From Echinostoma caproni (Eukaryota; Platyhelminthes; Trematoda; Plagiorchiida; Echinostomatidae), in the NCBI GenBank assembly GCA_900618425.1, contig UZAN01039465.1:101385-165384 (forward strand): DNA of 64,000 nucleotides, given 5' to 3'. Position 1 is the first letter of the stretch. Every line of letters begins with the position of its first letter. Below are positions 49,284-62,711 of the stretch, piece by piece. A program made the translations under genes and the position numbers. The notes beneath the pieces are model-generated. The model was given only the letters and a program-made list of their open reading frames with translations, ran no database searches and was not told where the DNA came from.

Positions 49284-52200
49284 AATCGTCCTGGACATAA
49301 ATCGTGTAGTATTGCCATATGGTCTTTTCTTTTGAGATATTTTTTTAAACAGATTACCATTGCCGTGGTTTAGTCACTAAATGTAGTTCAGCCCAGATTC
49401 CTGTCCGCTATTGCACGGCCTGGGAAGCTCACCCGCGGGGATTATCTTCTTGCAGATTTTTGCCAGTTTTTCCGGAAAGCAGATTATGAAACCAAAGCGA
49501 ACTCAGATTTTTACCATCTGGAACAGCAGGAGAAGTCAATGCCGACACCGTAGTGCTAACGTGGAGTTTATCGCGCTGCATAGGTCGGTTCTTTGAGTAT
49601 TAGAGGTTGTTATTTTTAATTCATCAAGTAATTGCGAAGCTAAAATACATAGTTAAACATCCTCTGCAGAAATTGTTACGTGGAAGTCATCTACACGATT
49701 GTTGTTGAAGGAAGCAGACTACCGGGAATAGGAAGGGAGTGTTAGTTCAATTAAACCAAATCTAATTCAATGCAGATGACCCAAAGATACGGTCGATCTT
49801 CAAACACGATCCTACGCTTCATGCTAGTGTTTTTAGATTTAATATGTCTACTGTAACACCAGGAGTGAAAAGCGATTGCCCCTGGAAAACTGATTGCAAG
49901 TCAGGATTCGTGGGGGGGGGGACTGTAATTAGTATATTTTAGTCACCGTTACTCAGAGCGTACTGCGCCTCGACTGTAACCAGGGGAGGTGATTTAATTC
50001 AACGATTTGCAGTCAGTTAGGGGCTATTATGGCACAAAACATTTTCATGATTTCTTCTGCAATTGGTCTTTTGGTATGCAGTCTTTAACAGCACAATAAC
50101 CTTTCTGTCCTACTCTTCTAGTTGAGTGAGCATTCAAGCTTCAGTGGATAAATCCAGTCAGATTTGGCGTATAAAGCCAGTGGTTTTTTCATCGATCGCT
50201 TTGGTATCCGGGTGATAATGGTGGTAAACATGTAGTCGACTGAGCAGTAAACATGAAAACACATTTAGGGGCGAAGAATTCTTTTCTTTCATCTTCTGGC
50301 CTGTACAGATCAAATAGGAAAATGGCATTTTGAACAGGGATAGCATTAAACACTCGACGGTGAATTTTAATCGCTTGCTAACTTATCATAGGAATTCATC
50401 AAATTTTCATTCCAGTTTTAAGGAACCTTTCCTTTTTGGGGAAATAATTATTCACTGTAATATAGAGTGAATGATGATAAATATAACTCCACATCTACTT
50501 TTTGAGATGCTTTATAAGGGCTCTATTTTGTTATTGCACGATTGAAGTGCTCTATGAAATAGTGTGCACGTGTAACCGATCTTATATCGTATTAGGTATA
50601 AGCTCGTGAAATTCAAATATTTATCAAACCATTCGTTTTTTGAGAACACAGATCATTTATTCCTTTAACCCAATTGATGAAACAGCCTGATGTTGTGGTG
50701 AATTATGTTGACTACATGGAACACTTTTACACCGTTCTCCTTGATTTTCTTCATATGGAATACTGCATTGGCGTAGCTGCAGTGAAGATCTATTTTTACA
50801 ACATATGCTTTAGGCTTTTTCCACGTGGATAAAAGCTGCAGTTGGAAGACTGTTTTGTTTATCTTATCATCAAAAAGGTTTGTAAAACGGATGTAGTAAT
50901 ATACCATGTGATATTTCCCGAATAATGCCGGTAAGTAATAGAATAGTAAATCAGTCTGTTGCGAAATCAGCTGAATAATGAGGGAAAAATTCATCAATCA
51001 ACACTATCGACATGAGCAAACGCCGTAACTCAACTTTTTGTTGCAAGCGGAAATGCACCGTGTGTGAAACACACATTCAGGTGCGTTCATTCGTATCTAC
51101 CTATCTACGAACACTGATTTCATTCTATTTAAAGTGAAGCATGTTCAACTGACTGCCAGAACCCCAAAGAAAATATTTCAGAAGGGACCCAGGTATTTGC
51201 TGCACTTTCACAGTTCTATCACTGTGTATCTAGGCAAAAAGTAAAAATCCGATATCTTCATGATACTCTTACAGGGGACGATTCCTTCATAGTTGACTCA
51301 CGCACTCGGTTTGCTCCTACCTGAGCGCAGAAATCTTCCCTTCAGGCCCCTTTCTCTTCATCGGTCGGTGTGGGAGGGTTTGAGGAGCATCGTCAAAGTA
51401 GATCACAAAATGAACAGTTCAACTCAAATCACTATAACTGACCGACTTAGTGTACTGCAAAAAGTGGTTCACTTTCAAAGTACAATAGCAAAGACTTTTC
51501 CACACGGTTTGTATAATTCGTAAATTATATATTCATACTTCACTGAATAGTATCTTTTTATAAAAATTGTAATTCGTCTGGTTGGATTTTGATTGATTAT
51601 TATCATTTGAGTCCAAAGCTAGATTTCTTACTGTGTTCCCCGAAAGTGATGTAGAATAGTTCAGTCTTACTTATGAAGAATGAACTGAAAATGTGCAAAT
51701 TGTTTAAGAACGTACCTGAAACATGTTCTTTCTTGATCAATGTTAGACCGGCAATAGCAAGTGAATCAGTTGAAATAATTCAAACCGTAGAATTTGTTGT
51801 TATAAACAGCTTTTCTCTCCAGTTTGATATGGAACAATGGCATGGCGCGGCCTCCGTTTTCCAATAATTCCTGTTCCAAACCGATGTCATATTAAACCCT
51901 CACAACTTAATTACATTTAATTGCACGGAAGTCAAGATTCAACGAGTAATGAACAAATAGAAATCCTGCTCCGTAGTCTCTATTGCAATACATGTGTAAA
52001 ACAACCATATTTTCTCTCTTTGATTTCAAATAACGCCTCAATGTGAATATCTCTTGTGACCGATTTGTTCTTCAATGACGAGGCTCTAAGGAGTTCGCGC
52101 AAAATAAGTCATCATCATCTTCTATCATCCACACAAGATCTGGTGATATTTATGTTTGTGAATGCTATCAAATTTCACTTACGCCTGATTGCATTATTTT

Positions 52201-52799
52201 CAAATATACTTCCTAATAGGGTTTTACATCAGATCGTTTGCAAGTATCGTTGCTTCCGAAATGTGTCTGCCAAAAGGCTTCTGTTGGAGACTTTGGTGGT
52301 CTACATCACCCTCACTCGTGTGGCAAAATCCTAATGGTGTTTATGCCTTATCATCCTTCAGCTTGAGGATGCATGACATTCAGCAGTAAACCGCAACGGT
52401 AGGTGAATGAATCGCAGGTAAAATAATTTTCTCAAGTATCTGATGCACTATACCATTCTATAGTCAAAGCATGCTTGTCTAAAAAAGTAATACAAACACC
52501 TAATCAACACGTTAAAGTATCGCAGCCCGTTAGCTGTCGGCACATTTTAGTGTTTAGAGATCTGTTTTTAAAGTATACCAGAATTAAAAATGAAATAAAT
52601 TATAGTTGGATCGGAAATCTTAGTGTATTATAATGTGACTCTCTCGGTGTGATTCATCTATCAGCGTACTGTTCGTTTTGGCCACGTGTTATTCGCAACC
52701 AAAAACTCTTAGAAACACCCAACGTTGCTACGTCCTTTCAACTGAATCATTTGCGTTTCAGATTAACCAACCCTCAGATATAAATCTGGGTGTGTAATT
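49284..52799. other. Gene-less stretch
   Basis: No supported gene. It includes a run of ten G at 49912-49921, unusual in this AT-rich background. The minus-strand frame at 50665-50997 is open for 110 codons without recognisable motifs. Confidence 0.5.
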
Positions 52800-53060
52800 G
52801 TTTATTCAACGCGCTGATTCTTTGACCTACTCGGGTTCAGCCTCTCCGATCTGCATCCCGACAACACTAATTGCTGGTGCGCACTACCTTCGCCGAGGTT
52901 GGGTGCAAGCGATCTCACCAGACAGCAATCGACTTCCCAGCAGGGTGCTTCCACAACTGCTGGGGTAGTTCGTACGGTCTGAGGATGATTTGTTTATGTG
53001 AAACTTTGAGAGATCGGGTCGGTCATAAAACTATGCTTGTCATGCAGCTAGCATTCCATG
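52800..53060. other. GC-richer island of unknown origin
   Basis: About 260 bases with clearly more G and C than the flanks and reduced stop density in more than one frame. Possible old exon or transposon fragment; no motif identifies it. Confidence 0.35.
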
Positions 53061-56000
53061 CGTCATGATCGTTGTCACGCGTTTCGGAAGAACCGCTCAC
53101 CATTCACTTAACAATGAAACATTTCAAAAAATTATATATCTTCATATAGGTTTTGCAACATGAATCCACATGGCTTGTCATTGGACTACTTCTGTTGTTT
53201 TACACACCTTTGACATGAAGGTGCAGAATTCAACGAGTAAACAAAATACTTGAATTTTCACATCCAGTTAGTCCATGCACTGGCTCATCGAGCGTGGTTA
53301 GTTTTACAAATGAAAATAGATGGGCATGTAACTGAATTAGGAATGCACTGAATCAAGCAGATAATCGAACTTTGATTGAACGCCGTTACACTGACTTGTG
53401 GTTATTCATATTGCAAAATAAAGGTAACCAAATATGACACCTTATTTAAAGGCTTCCTTCTTTAAAGCTTTCACGAAATCATCACGTTTATTAACCTTTA
53501 ACTCCGCGATTTATTCAAGGGTCGAATTTTACCCAAAACATATTGTCAAAAATCAATAACTGAAAAGTACTTCATCCAAGTTCCAAATGGTTAGTTGAGT
53601 TTACACTTCGTTACATTCTTTGTATCCTCTAGTCTTAACAAAAGACCAACCACTGACCAGTTTTGTTTCATGTAACGGTATATAGTAGTTTTTCTGGCTA
53701 TGTATGAGCTCATCGTATGGTGGACTCCACACATCACGTATGGATTTAATTGAAAGCCGCAGGTAACGTTATCAACTAAACATTTTCTAGAAAGCTACTC
53801 TGATTTGTTCCACCACGGTGAATTGATTCTGAGTGGTTGAACTTAAAGATCATCCCTATTAACCTTGACACAGTTTGCCGCTATCGCTATTTGAACACGT
53901 AGGGCGACCTAACGGCAGAAAGAAAACAAATTGGTTGATTTTATCGACTGGATACAGCATCTGGGGTATTCTGATCTTCACCAATCGCCCAATCCTCATC
54001 AGTTTAATTCCGAACAAATTCCGAACAACATTTCTCCGATTTTTACTTTGAACTCGTAAACTTTTCCGGTACAACCAAAACTCATACCGCAGTAAATCTT
54101 TCAAACCTCAGACGAGCTTCACATGGTTTCACATCCCCTTTCTCTGTTTGCGGTAAATGTAGGCAAAACCAATGTTTGTCTGTTTCCAATTAACTGATCA
54201 TCTTAAAAATCATCTGATAAAGGCATGTTAGTTTAGTTTGACCTATATACATATGCACCAAGATAGAAGATCAATTGAATTCAGTACAAATTCATCATTG
54301 ATTCTTACTATCTCTTAGCTTAGACTGGAGTCTTGATTAAACGTAACTCGGTACAAACTAACATTCTCTTATTGGTTAGCATTGTTTTGATAAACTTTAT
54401 TCGCCTTCAGTTCTATTCCACGATTAGACAGCGATAGACTAGAGCAAAGTTTTGCGTTGTCAGTTAAAGTTATCCCAACAGATAAACCCAGTGAAAATCA
54501 AAACTCATGATAATACTTCCAGGAGTCCTATTGTTGAGTGACATGTTTCACACAAAATGTAGACTTATTACAGAGATTTACAAACAAACAAACAAGATTC
54601 TTTCGGCAATCCGTTTCACAGTTGCGAACTGGATATGCCTTGTCGCGATGACCGTGCTGTTTCAAGCAACTGCAAGTTCCACTCTTTGTTATGTAGCTTT
54701 TGGTCTATGAGAACCCTAGAAATATTCCTCAATCCGTTTCGCTTAGTGACAACCAATGAAGTGAAGTAAGACTGAGCGTTTAGCAGTAATAAAAATGCCA
54801 GCAAACTTTCCCACTATGGGAGCGCAAAACAGAGAAAGAGGTTGAAGAACGAGGATAGAAAGAAACATACAGGTTTTAGAGTATCAAGCTGGGATTTACA
54901 TCGCTTTTGAAGACATACAGGTTGTTTGTAACATGTTCCGTAGACCAAAGGTTATCGCACTGCTTCCAAAACACCAATGTTTGTCATTGACGCATGCACA
55001 ACAGCTTCGTCATAGTTAATAGGCTGCCCTAAACACACTCTTCAACACTTATATCAAACTGATGAAAGCAGTTTGCATATGCGTTCGAGCAATGGTTTTA
55101 CCTTTTGTGTCTGATTTGGATGGAGCAAGAGAAGAGCACCCCATCGGAACTTTGAATATAAAACCTGGACAGCGTCTGATGTCTAAAGAATACAGATTTA
55201 CCACATATTGATTCTTGTTACTTTTTACCACTTCTCCGGGAGTAAGATTTTCTTTTCAAAACCAATGAGCAAACTAAATCTTCACATAGATTACCCAGTA
55301 AATGTACTTTATTACATTCATGTTTATCTTCGCATTGAGGAAAACATTTTTATTTGTGATAAAATCAAGTTCAGTGATGTATTTTATTGTGAGTCTATCT
55401 AATCATATATTTGAGAGGATCACTATCCATATACATCAATTCAGTACACCCGTACATCATAGTCAGATTGAATTTTTTTAAATAAGCACATCTCTTGGAA
55501 ACTTCTTCTCAACCAAAGACAGCTGATATATGGACAAAAATACATCAAGCAATAATGTTCTATGATGGCCNTGATGGCCAGACCACTCACGAGTTAATCC
55601 TTGTTTCATGCAATAGGACGATAAAAAATACAATACAATACAATAAAAGTAAAATGAAAAACAAAAATACATAACAACAGTTTCTCCGCTGGCCGCCATT
55701 GAACGTGAGAAACTAAATCAAAGAGTGGCTCTACTTAGAGCTACGGAATCGAAGGGGTTCTTTCTTTCAATATTTCGAAAATAGTCACTCAATATCACAA
55801 AATGTGGTCAGCTCAATGATTTTGGCAGGAACACTACTAATCAACGTTAAATCGATCACAAAGGGTGCTTCACATTTTCCTAGAGTATTTACCGAACAGT
55901 ATATTTGTTTCTATCTTCACAGCTGTAAAACGGTTGTCAATCCATTCTCCGACGACAATGCCACGATTTTGCTTGATCTGATTACTAAGAAACGTATGAG

Positions 56001-56206
56001 TAAAATTGTCAAACCTGATTTGGAAAAAATTGAGTCAATTCAAGTGGATGATTAAACGAGGTTTTTCATAAAAACCCTTCTAAGTGCAAATATGCAATCT
56101 GGTTTGAAAAATGGTACCCCCTTACTAAAAGTTTCGAATTCGAATCGTCTATCGCTTGCTGTCATGTATATTTCATACTGGATAGCAAGTATATTTTTTA
56201 TCTGTG
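53061..56206. other. Gene-less AT-rich stretch
   Basis: No supported gene. A frame ending at 56055 has a charged C-terminal part after a TTTTCCTAG acceptor-like site and could be a terminal exon, but the evidence is too thin to call. An ambiguous base at 55571 sits between two copies of TGATGGCC. Confidence 0.45.
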
Positions 56207-56220
56207 AGCAGCAGCAGCAG
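56207..56220. repeat. Short (GCA)n triplet repeat
   Basis: AGCAGCAGCAGCAG, about four and a half units. Confidence 0.85.
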
Positions 56221-56312
56221 TAAACACCAAATGCTATGCAGTTGTTCAATCCTGCATCGTACCTGGTGCTCAGAAGCATTGTTGATTCTTGCGAGGGTCA
56301 ATTCGGATCACT

Positions 56313-56348
56313 CACCACCACCACCACCACCACCACTACCACTACCAC
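56313..56348. repeat. (CAC)n triplet repeat
   Basis: Nine near-perfect CAC units followed by CTACCACTACCAC variants. Confidence 0.9.
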
Positions 56349-56929
56349 AATTCTGACCACACCGATCACAACTGAAAAATGCAATTAGCCCGAACGACCA
56401 GGAAACTTCTATTCTTGATTAATAATAACAAATCAGAACCGGTTTTCATAAATCAAAAGACCAATGATGTCCATGATTCGGTCGGAATGCTTTTTTGTGC
56501 TCTCACGAGCAGTGAGTCACTCAAAGTTCCCGGATATTAAACTGCGGGGTGCATTTATTAAAGGCACATACACATAAACAACAGGATGACAGACTAACTA
56601 CAAACTACTATGGTCATTATTATTAAAATGGATGCTGCATCTAATTCACGCACATAGGCACACACTGCCACGTCTACTGTCGCTTCTTTTTCATTCTATA
56701 GAGAGGGGTCACAGCAGAGTTAAGGGAAAAATCTCGATTTGTCATTGACAATAAATAAAATTAACATAGCGTAACCCTGTACGATAGGAGATCAAAGGTC
56801 TTCACAACCAAATTCCGCCTCAAGCAACAGAGAATGATAAACACATGAGTGTTGGGGCAGATTGAAACACAGGCATACGCACATAGGACCAGAATAGTAT
56901 TCTACATTATGTGAATTTGATCACAAATA

Positions 56930-57700
56930 GAGGGATCAATTCGTAAAAGGAATGAAACCTCTGGGGTTTTCGTGCTCACTGGCTTCTGCGCAAGTCACCT
57001 GGTTCGTGATCAATTCCGTGCGAAGTTTCGAACAGGAACATCTCTTGCCCAGTTGCAATCCACACTCGCAAGCAGTTTCGCTGGCCGTCCCACAGCTTAC
57101 GAAAGCTTGCTGGTTATTTTGTTTCGTGCTACCCAATTGATTGAGAGTCCGGAAATTCGAACTCATTTGGTCCGCATATAGTCCCCTCCTCACTGTCCCG
57201 TTTGCCTACATCCTTCGCTGGCCAAGAGGATGAACAGTTCATACAAACACGCGTTTGCCCAAAACGCACCTCAGAAAGAACAGGAGCAGCGACTCAGGCA
57301 CACACACATGCACACACACTCGTGCTCACAAACAAAGGGATTACCTTAAGAAGTTGTTGGTTTTACCTCCTCCCCCTAATGTGAAGAGAAAATCCCAAAC
57401 GGGATCAGATGTCACTCCCTATCATGTCATGCCTCCAATCGAGCATATTTTTCGTACACGGGATAACACAAGCAAGTATAGGGGAAAACGCAAGATCTGG
57501 GGGACGAAAATGGGATTCGTTCGATGATGCCACGTCAGAGTTGGAGGTGGAGATTACAGTCGTAAATGGCATTAGTTCAGAAGCACCACCGTCATTACCA
57601 ACATCGATATCAACGTTACCATCACCACCACCGTCATCTTCACTGCGTTCCATAGTCTTCGTCCCAGGATATTGGCAAATCAAATTTGGACCCTAGCACA
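56930..57700. other. GC-richer, low-stop segment
   Basis: Several overlapping frames on both strands stay open through this segment, which also holds a CA-rich run (57299-57322) and proline- and serine-coding triplet repeats (about 57587-57640). Overlap in three phases argues against a simple coding exon. The plus-strand segment 56972-57181 has a plausible protein composition but no recognised domain. Confidence 0.35.
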
Positions 57701-60600
57701 GTCAGATCTTCGCAATCGTGATTCCGGTTACCTTCGTTGATCGGCTCAGTTTGGTGGAGAAAAGACTAGCTAATGGACCTCGAAGGGAATGAAAACATAA
57801 ATCGTTCAATGCTTCATTTCCGTGAAAGATTGATGAGGTTCCTCCTTTCCACGGGTTGAAAACAAATTAAGCCGATAACATTCAAGTGGCTTCGTTCTCA
57901 AACTACTAGTATACGCTGCGAACTGTACTAAATAAGTGCTTTGAGAAAACATAGGAACTAACTTATTACAACCAACAAAATTACTACCAACAAAATCGGT
58001 CGTTGCGCATGAGTTTCAACCTTCATTGTCATCTTAACCAGATTAAATCAATGATGTCCAGTGAAGAGTGAATTCCGAATAACCTACCAAAATCGTAAGC
58101 ATATTATTGTCAATCGTTAAGTTATATCGAGCACATAACTTCTTTAGAGAAATGCTTTTGAGCGTTTTTTAGCCAATCACTGGCCGTGAATGAGACGTGT
58201 TAATCAATGAGATCAATTTAAGGGTTTCAAAGCAATGATCCTGGAACTTCGGAATGAAAGAGTCGTCGTGATCACGAAACTATTTAAATGGCTATCTTAG
58301 GTCACGGTCAATCAATGTGCGCAATTTCAGATCATCATTTGCCCACTGGGATTGCAATAACATTAACAATCCTATGCATAATGACAAAGCATTTCATTCC
58401 AACCAACTCTTTATTGTTACCCTCCCTACGATTCCTTTATTGTGTACATTATTTTGAAAGTAATTATTGCGAAGCGATTAACTAAAGGGCTGCAGTGTGG
58501 GTCAAAGAAAGACGAGACTTGCACTGTGTTGTAGGACTTGTACACACGACATCTGGGTTCGAGTGATGATGTCTAGGTGCTGCAACTTCTAGTCAGCGTC
58601 TTAATATTGGATTTGTGGTACTAATAAAACATCTCAGACTGCCAGCGCAGGCGAATCGATCGAATTACACGTGATAACGAGCATGAAACAATGGAACAGA
58701 AAAAGCACCCAAACAAACTCAAACATTATTTTACCTTCATAAAAAATGCAAGTGACTCCCTTAGCGAGGGAGCGTAGATGATTTACACAAAGAGTAGTCA
58801 CATTGCAAATGTTTGCGTCCTTACTATTTGCGTCTCTTACGATTCTTCAGCATAGTTGCATCCATCCTTGACCCAGTTCTGAACAAGGAAAACACAAACA
58901 AATAATGCATCCCACCAAGTACTGTTAGGTTTTACTATTGTGGAGGACTGTGGAAGAAGGAAAAAAGAAAGTGAATGAGCCGTCCCTGGAAACTCGAAGA
59001 GTATGATATCCATAAAACAAGACGGAGCTATGTGCCCGAAATTAAATCTCTCCTTGGATAAATGCATCGTACAAATTAAAATGGGATCATTAATGGAAAA
59101 TGTCAACACAAACACTAGTAGTGTGATTTGAGAAAAGATGAACAGTATGCGCTATTTGACAATCAGAGCTAGAGATGCTACGAAAACCTAGAAGGGTGAG
59201 GAACGTTTATTAAGGATAGTGGAAACAATCAAGTGGTACCACGCTTCCGCGTGTTACGCTAAATTTATATCCAATCGTGTTAGTAGCCTGTGAACGAAAT
59301 TCATTCTAGTTTATCATCTGACGTTTATTGAAAACCGATTGTTTTGAGCAGAAACAATAACTAGTCCTGGTATCCAAAGTGATATTCACAAAAATAATCC
59401 TGATAAAACGTTGTTTTGAGCCACTCAAACAGTTATTTTCATCTTCGGGGAGTCTCGTCTGCATCCTGAACTCATCAGTTCAACTGAGGATCGCCTACCC
59501 AAGACCATATTTATCAAGCGCGGGCACGCTGTTGGATTGACCTCCGAACTTATCTCTTTTTTTCTCGTTGTTTCTTGTTGCAGAATTGCGGAAGTGAATT
59601 GACCAAATCTCTAGAATGTATACTCAGAACAAATTTGGCTTTAAATAAATCTCACACTATCCTATTTAACATCAGCGAATCGGATTGAATCTGCTCTGGA
59701 TGACAATTTACAATACAATTAGTATCAAAATCCAATTATACTGAACACGGGTCAAACACTTCACCGGATGAACAGACGTGACTCGGAGGCATAACGTAAT
59801 GACTTTTGATTGGCATGCACAGTGGTAATACTGCTAAGCACAAGTCTTTGGCAACTATATCTCCACTCTCGCCATGCACACAAAATAAAGGGTCTGATGA
59901 TCGTCAACGTCACATCAAGCAGTTTGTTTAAATGTGCGACCAGCGCTACTGTTCCAGAAATGCGGGAGAATAGTACTCGCATTATTGGGTCTAATTCATT
60001 TTCAAACGGGGATTGCGTCTTGGTGCGTTTCAATGATTGTTTGCATTTGTATGATTCGGAAAATATATTTATATATGCACAACTGTATAGAACACCTGTC
60101 CACCATATGTTTGTATCGTGTTGAATCGGATGTCTGAACAGCTGTCACAGTCGAAACCGGTTTGTTTTTCCTTGCGTTTAGTAAAACTGGGAAACGATCG
60201 TGTTAGTTATAAGCAAAACTTAGAAAGTGCAATGTTTACCCGTCTAATATGACTCAGGACGATGTGCTGTTCATTCGACCTCTTTAGTTTCACCATACAA
60301 CAAGCTTTGTGTTTCAGTGAAAAGTTTCCGTTTTTCTGCTAACTAAAATAAATCGTTATTTTTTGAATATCGTTTATAATAACTGGAGAACACGTTGATT
60401 CTTGAAGTGCACCCTGCCGCGGATACAACAATCAAACAATCACATAGGAAAAATTCTTGGATTCATTTATTCGGTTATGACACAGAAAATTGCAGCCAGC
60501 TGTTATGACCTCGTACCGTCAAAGTTCAGATCTCATTCGTCTACTGTCTTCCGGTTCATAGTGGGTCAAAATGGTCCGTCGCAGTGTGCCTGGGACTGAT
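57701..60600. other. Gene-less stretch before the LINE
   Basis: No supported gene. GGGTTCGAG at about 58555 sits in a stem formed by GACATC and GATGTC and resembles a tRNA T arm, without a matching A box. Overlapping frames at 59761-60124 on both strands show no family resemblance. Confidence 0.45.
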
Positions 60601-61870
60601 GCACCAAGTGCAACACAAGGATTAGGAGTATGTGGTTTGTTGACGTGCGGAAATGACGTCAAGTCGGGCATTATTTGAAATCACTGTCTAAAGTACTTAC
60701 ATCCGTCGTGTGCAAAACTGTCGACCAAACGAATAAAACAGATCATGATCCAGCCATACAGTTTGTGGTTTTGTAACGATTGCTCAGAAAATCCGACAGT
60801 AAAGTGTATGAAACATATGACAGAAAAGTTTGAAAAGCTAGTATCGGCAGCGGAGCCCAAAGAAAAAGAAATAATCACTTTACTAGAAGGAAAGATAACT
60901 GCTTTCAGCTCTCAGATCAACCCTCCTAGTCCAGTTCGCAGACCCACAGAAGACCGTTGTTTTCTAGAGAGCCGCACTACAGCGTTGCCAATACCCAGTC
61001 TCGAACTCGACGGCGAAGCAATTTCAGTACAGGATAATGCCAGAGATCAAGAGTCAGCACAAGTCATTGAGCCTAAAGCTTAGATTATTCAGAAGCACAA
61101 TCCAGTGCCGAAGATAAAGAAGGAAAGTTACAACCCCGAAGTGACGGTTACTTGTGCCAACGTGCCAGAGCCCACAACAAATACACTGAGGGAGAAACAA
61201 GCCGAGGAGCTTGATCACTGGGCTGATTTATGTGGCTTAATGGGTATCGACATACACCCAGTTGGAATCGTGCGGCTGTTTCGCCATCCATCGTCGCTGC
61301 GTGATGGGGAGTCACGATTGCCTTGCGTAACATTTGCAAACGAGAAGGACCCGAAAAAATATTCTCTTTAGTTACCTTCTAAAGAAAGACTCATGTATAA
61401 CAAAAATACTTCTAGATAGGCCCTGGACGGAGCGTTAACAATACCGCAATAACCCAACAAACGCACGGCCATCGGAGAACAAACGGGTTTTTCTGATTCA
61501 TGGAGCCTCGCAACTGGAAGATCCAGACGAATCCCTATGTCAACAAAACAATTGCAAGGAATGGAGTTTATTCGAGAACTGATTAATTGTACCCAGGTTC
61601 TTACTACGGTAATTATTCGTCTACCCATCTCACCGAACTACCACGGGAGCGACCCGAGAATCATGAAACTGTCCCTCGGAACGCCGGAAATGGCCAACTT
61701 TGTATTACAGTCGTAGAAGTACAATAGAAAAAGGGGTCCACAGGAATTATGCCTAAGACTATTACATACTGGATCCCAGCAAAGTCTGAAAACGGCAACC
61801 GATACCAAAACGCTCGCTTCCTCGACTAGTGCGGTTTTTATCACCCCACGTTCACCAAGCAGCACCAAGG
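60601..61870 (+). pseudogene. LINE ORF1 protein, broken
   Basis: CR1-type ORF1 proteins bind the element RNA. One phase carries VCGLLTCGNDVKSG, a stop (60676-60678), then HCLKYLHPSCAKLS and SLWFCNDC near 60765-60790: cysteine and histidine spacing of a PHD-like zinc finger. A charged, probably coiled segment (KFEKLVSAAEPKEKEIITLL) follows, then a serine- and proline-rich linker ending at a stop at 61081-61083. The same phase continues with IDIHPVGIVRLFRHP and CVTFANEKDPKKYSLLP around 61245-61380, with stops at 61369-61371 and beyond. RLPISPNYHGSDPRIMKLSL near 61620-61680 is the second nucleic-acid-binding block. All parts are in one phase, so decay is by stops rather than frameshifts. Confidence 0.7.
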
Positions 61871-62015
61871 AAGCCCATTCTACAAAAAAACATTGTTAGC
61901 CGACTCAAAGTTGGTCGGCAGAAACAACACCACATACCGAGATGGATTACTTTGCCGAAGATATCTTTCATGTTTTTATACCACTGCATGAGGTTATCTT
62001 AACAAATACTTTGAG

Positions 62016-62711
62016 ATGGAACTTCGTTGGCAAACTAATCGATTTGACATTTTTGACGTTACTGAAACCTGGCTGACCACCGACATTCTCGACTCAGAAT
62101 TGCTTCTATCTGGAATGTTGCTGCTCAGTTGTGATCGTCCTATACGAGGCGGTGGAGTGCTGCTTAATCATCAAAACAATTTACAGTGTGGACAGCTTGA
62201 TATTCCCGACGCTGCTCCCGATTCGTTATTGTGGTCAGTAAGACTCTCCAAAACTGATAGGTATCTTATCGGTGTTGTGTACCGACCTCCCGCATTTTCA
62301 GACTCAGCCAACGAGATTTTGTTGCAAACCATGAAGATTGCGTTATCACCAAAGTTCACCCATGCCCTCATAATGGGTGACTTTAACTGCCCCAATCTCA
62401 TAAGAACGAGGACTTCCCGCCAGCCGTTCGAGAGACAATTATTTCAGTTCATTGGATTGCACCCACTGCACAACCCGATAACATTACCCACCAGATTTGG
62501 AGCAGGTCACGAAACACCAACACTGGATTTAGTGCTGAATAACGAGGAACTGATGGTGGAATCTGTCAATGTCACGTCTCCACTAGGACGTAGTGATCAT
62601 GCCGTATTGATGTTTGATTATATAGGCTACGCATCTGCCCTAGAAGACCAAAAGAGCAGTAATCGTGGTATCATAGACTATAGAAGACTGCAAAAACCTG
62701 GAAATACTTAA
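62016..62711 (+). pseudogene. LINE ORF2 APE endonuclease, open frame
   Basis: Apurinic-type endonuclease that nicks the target to prime reverse transcription. VTETWLT carries the catalytic glutamate (62064-62066), GVVYRPP lies near 62270, IMGDFNCPNL has the aspartate and asparagine pair (Asp at 62379-62381), TLDLVLNN is near 62522, and GRSDHAVLMFDY holds the C-terminal SDH (62592-62600). All hallmark residues of the family seen here are intact in a 231-codon open frame from the ATG. The domain's first strand, normally an N-terminal asparagine motif, lies upstream of that ATG behind stops. An extra A in the run at 62692-62696 shifts the frame into the RT part. Confidence 0.85.

Noticed and set aside
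55068..55090. CAAACTG...CAGTTTG hairpin around CTGATGAAA
   Set aside because: Arms are only 7 bp and no ribozyme core can be built; chance is likely.
57640..57696. GYWQIKFGP, similar to a Ty3-type RT motif
   Set aside because: No other RT motif lies near it in any frame, and the segment is low-complexity.
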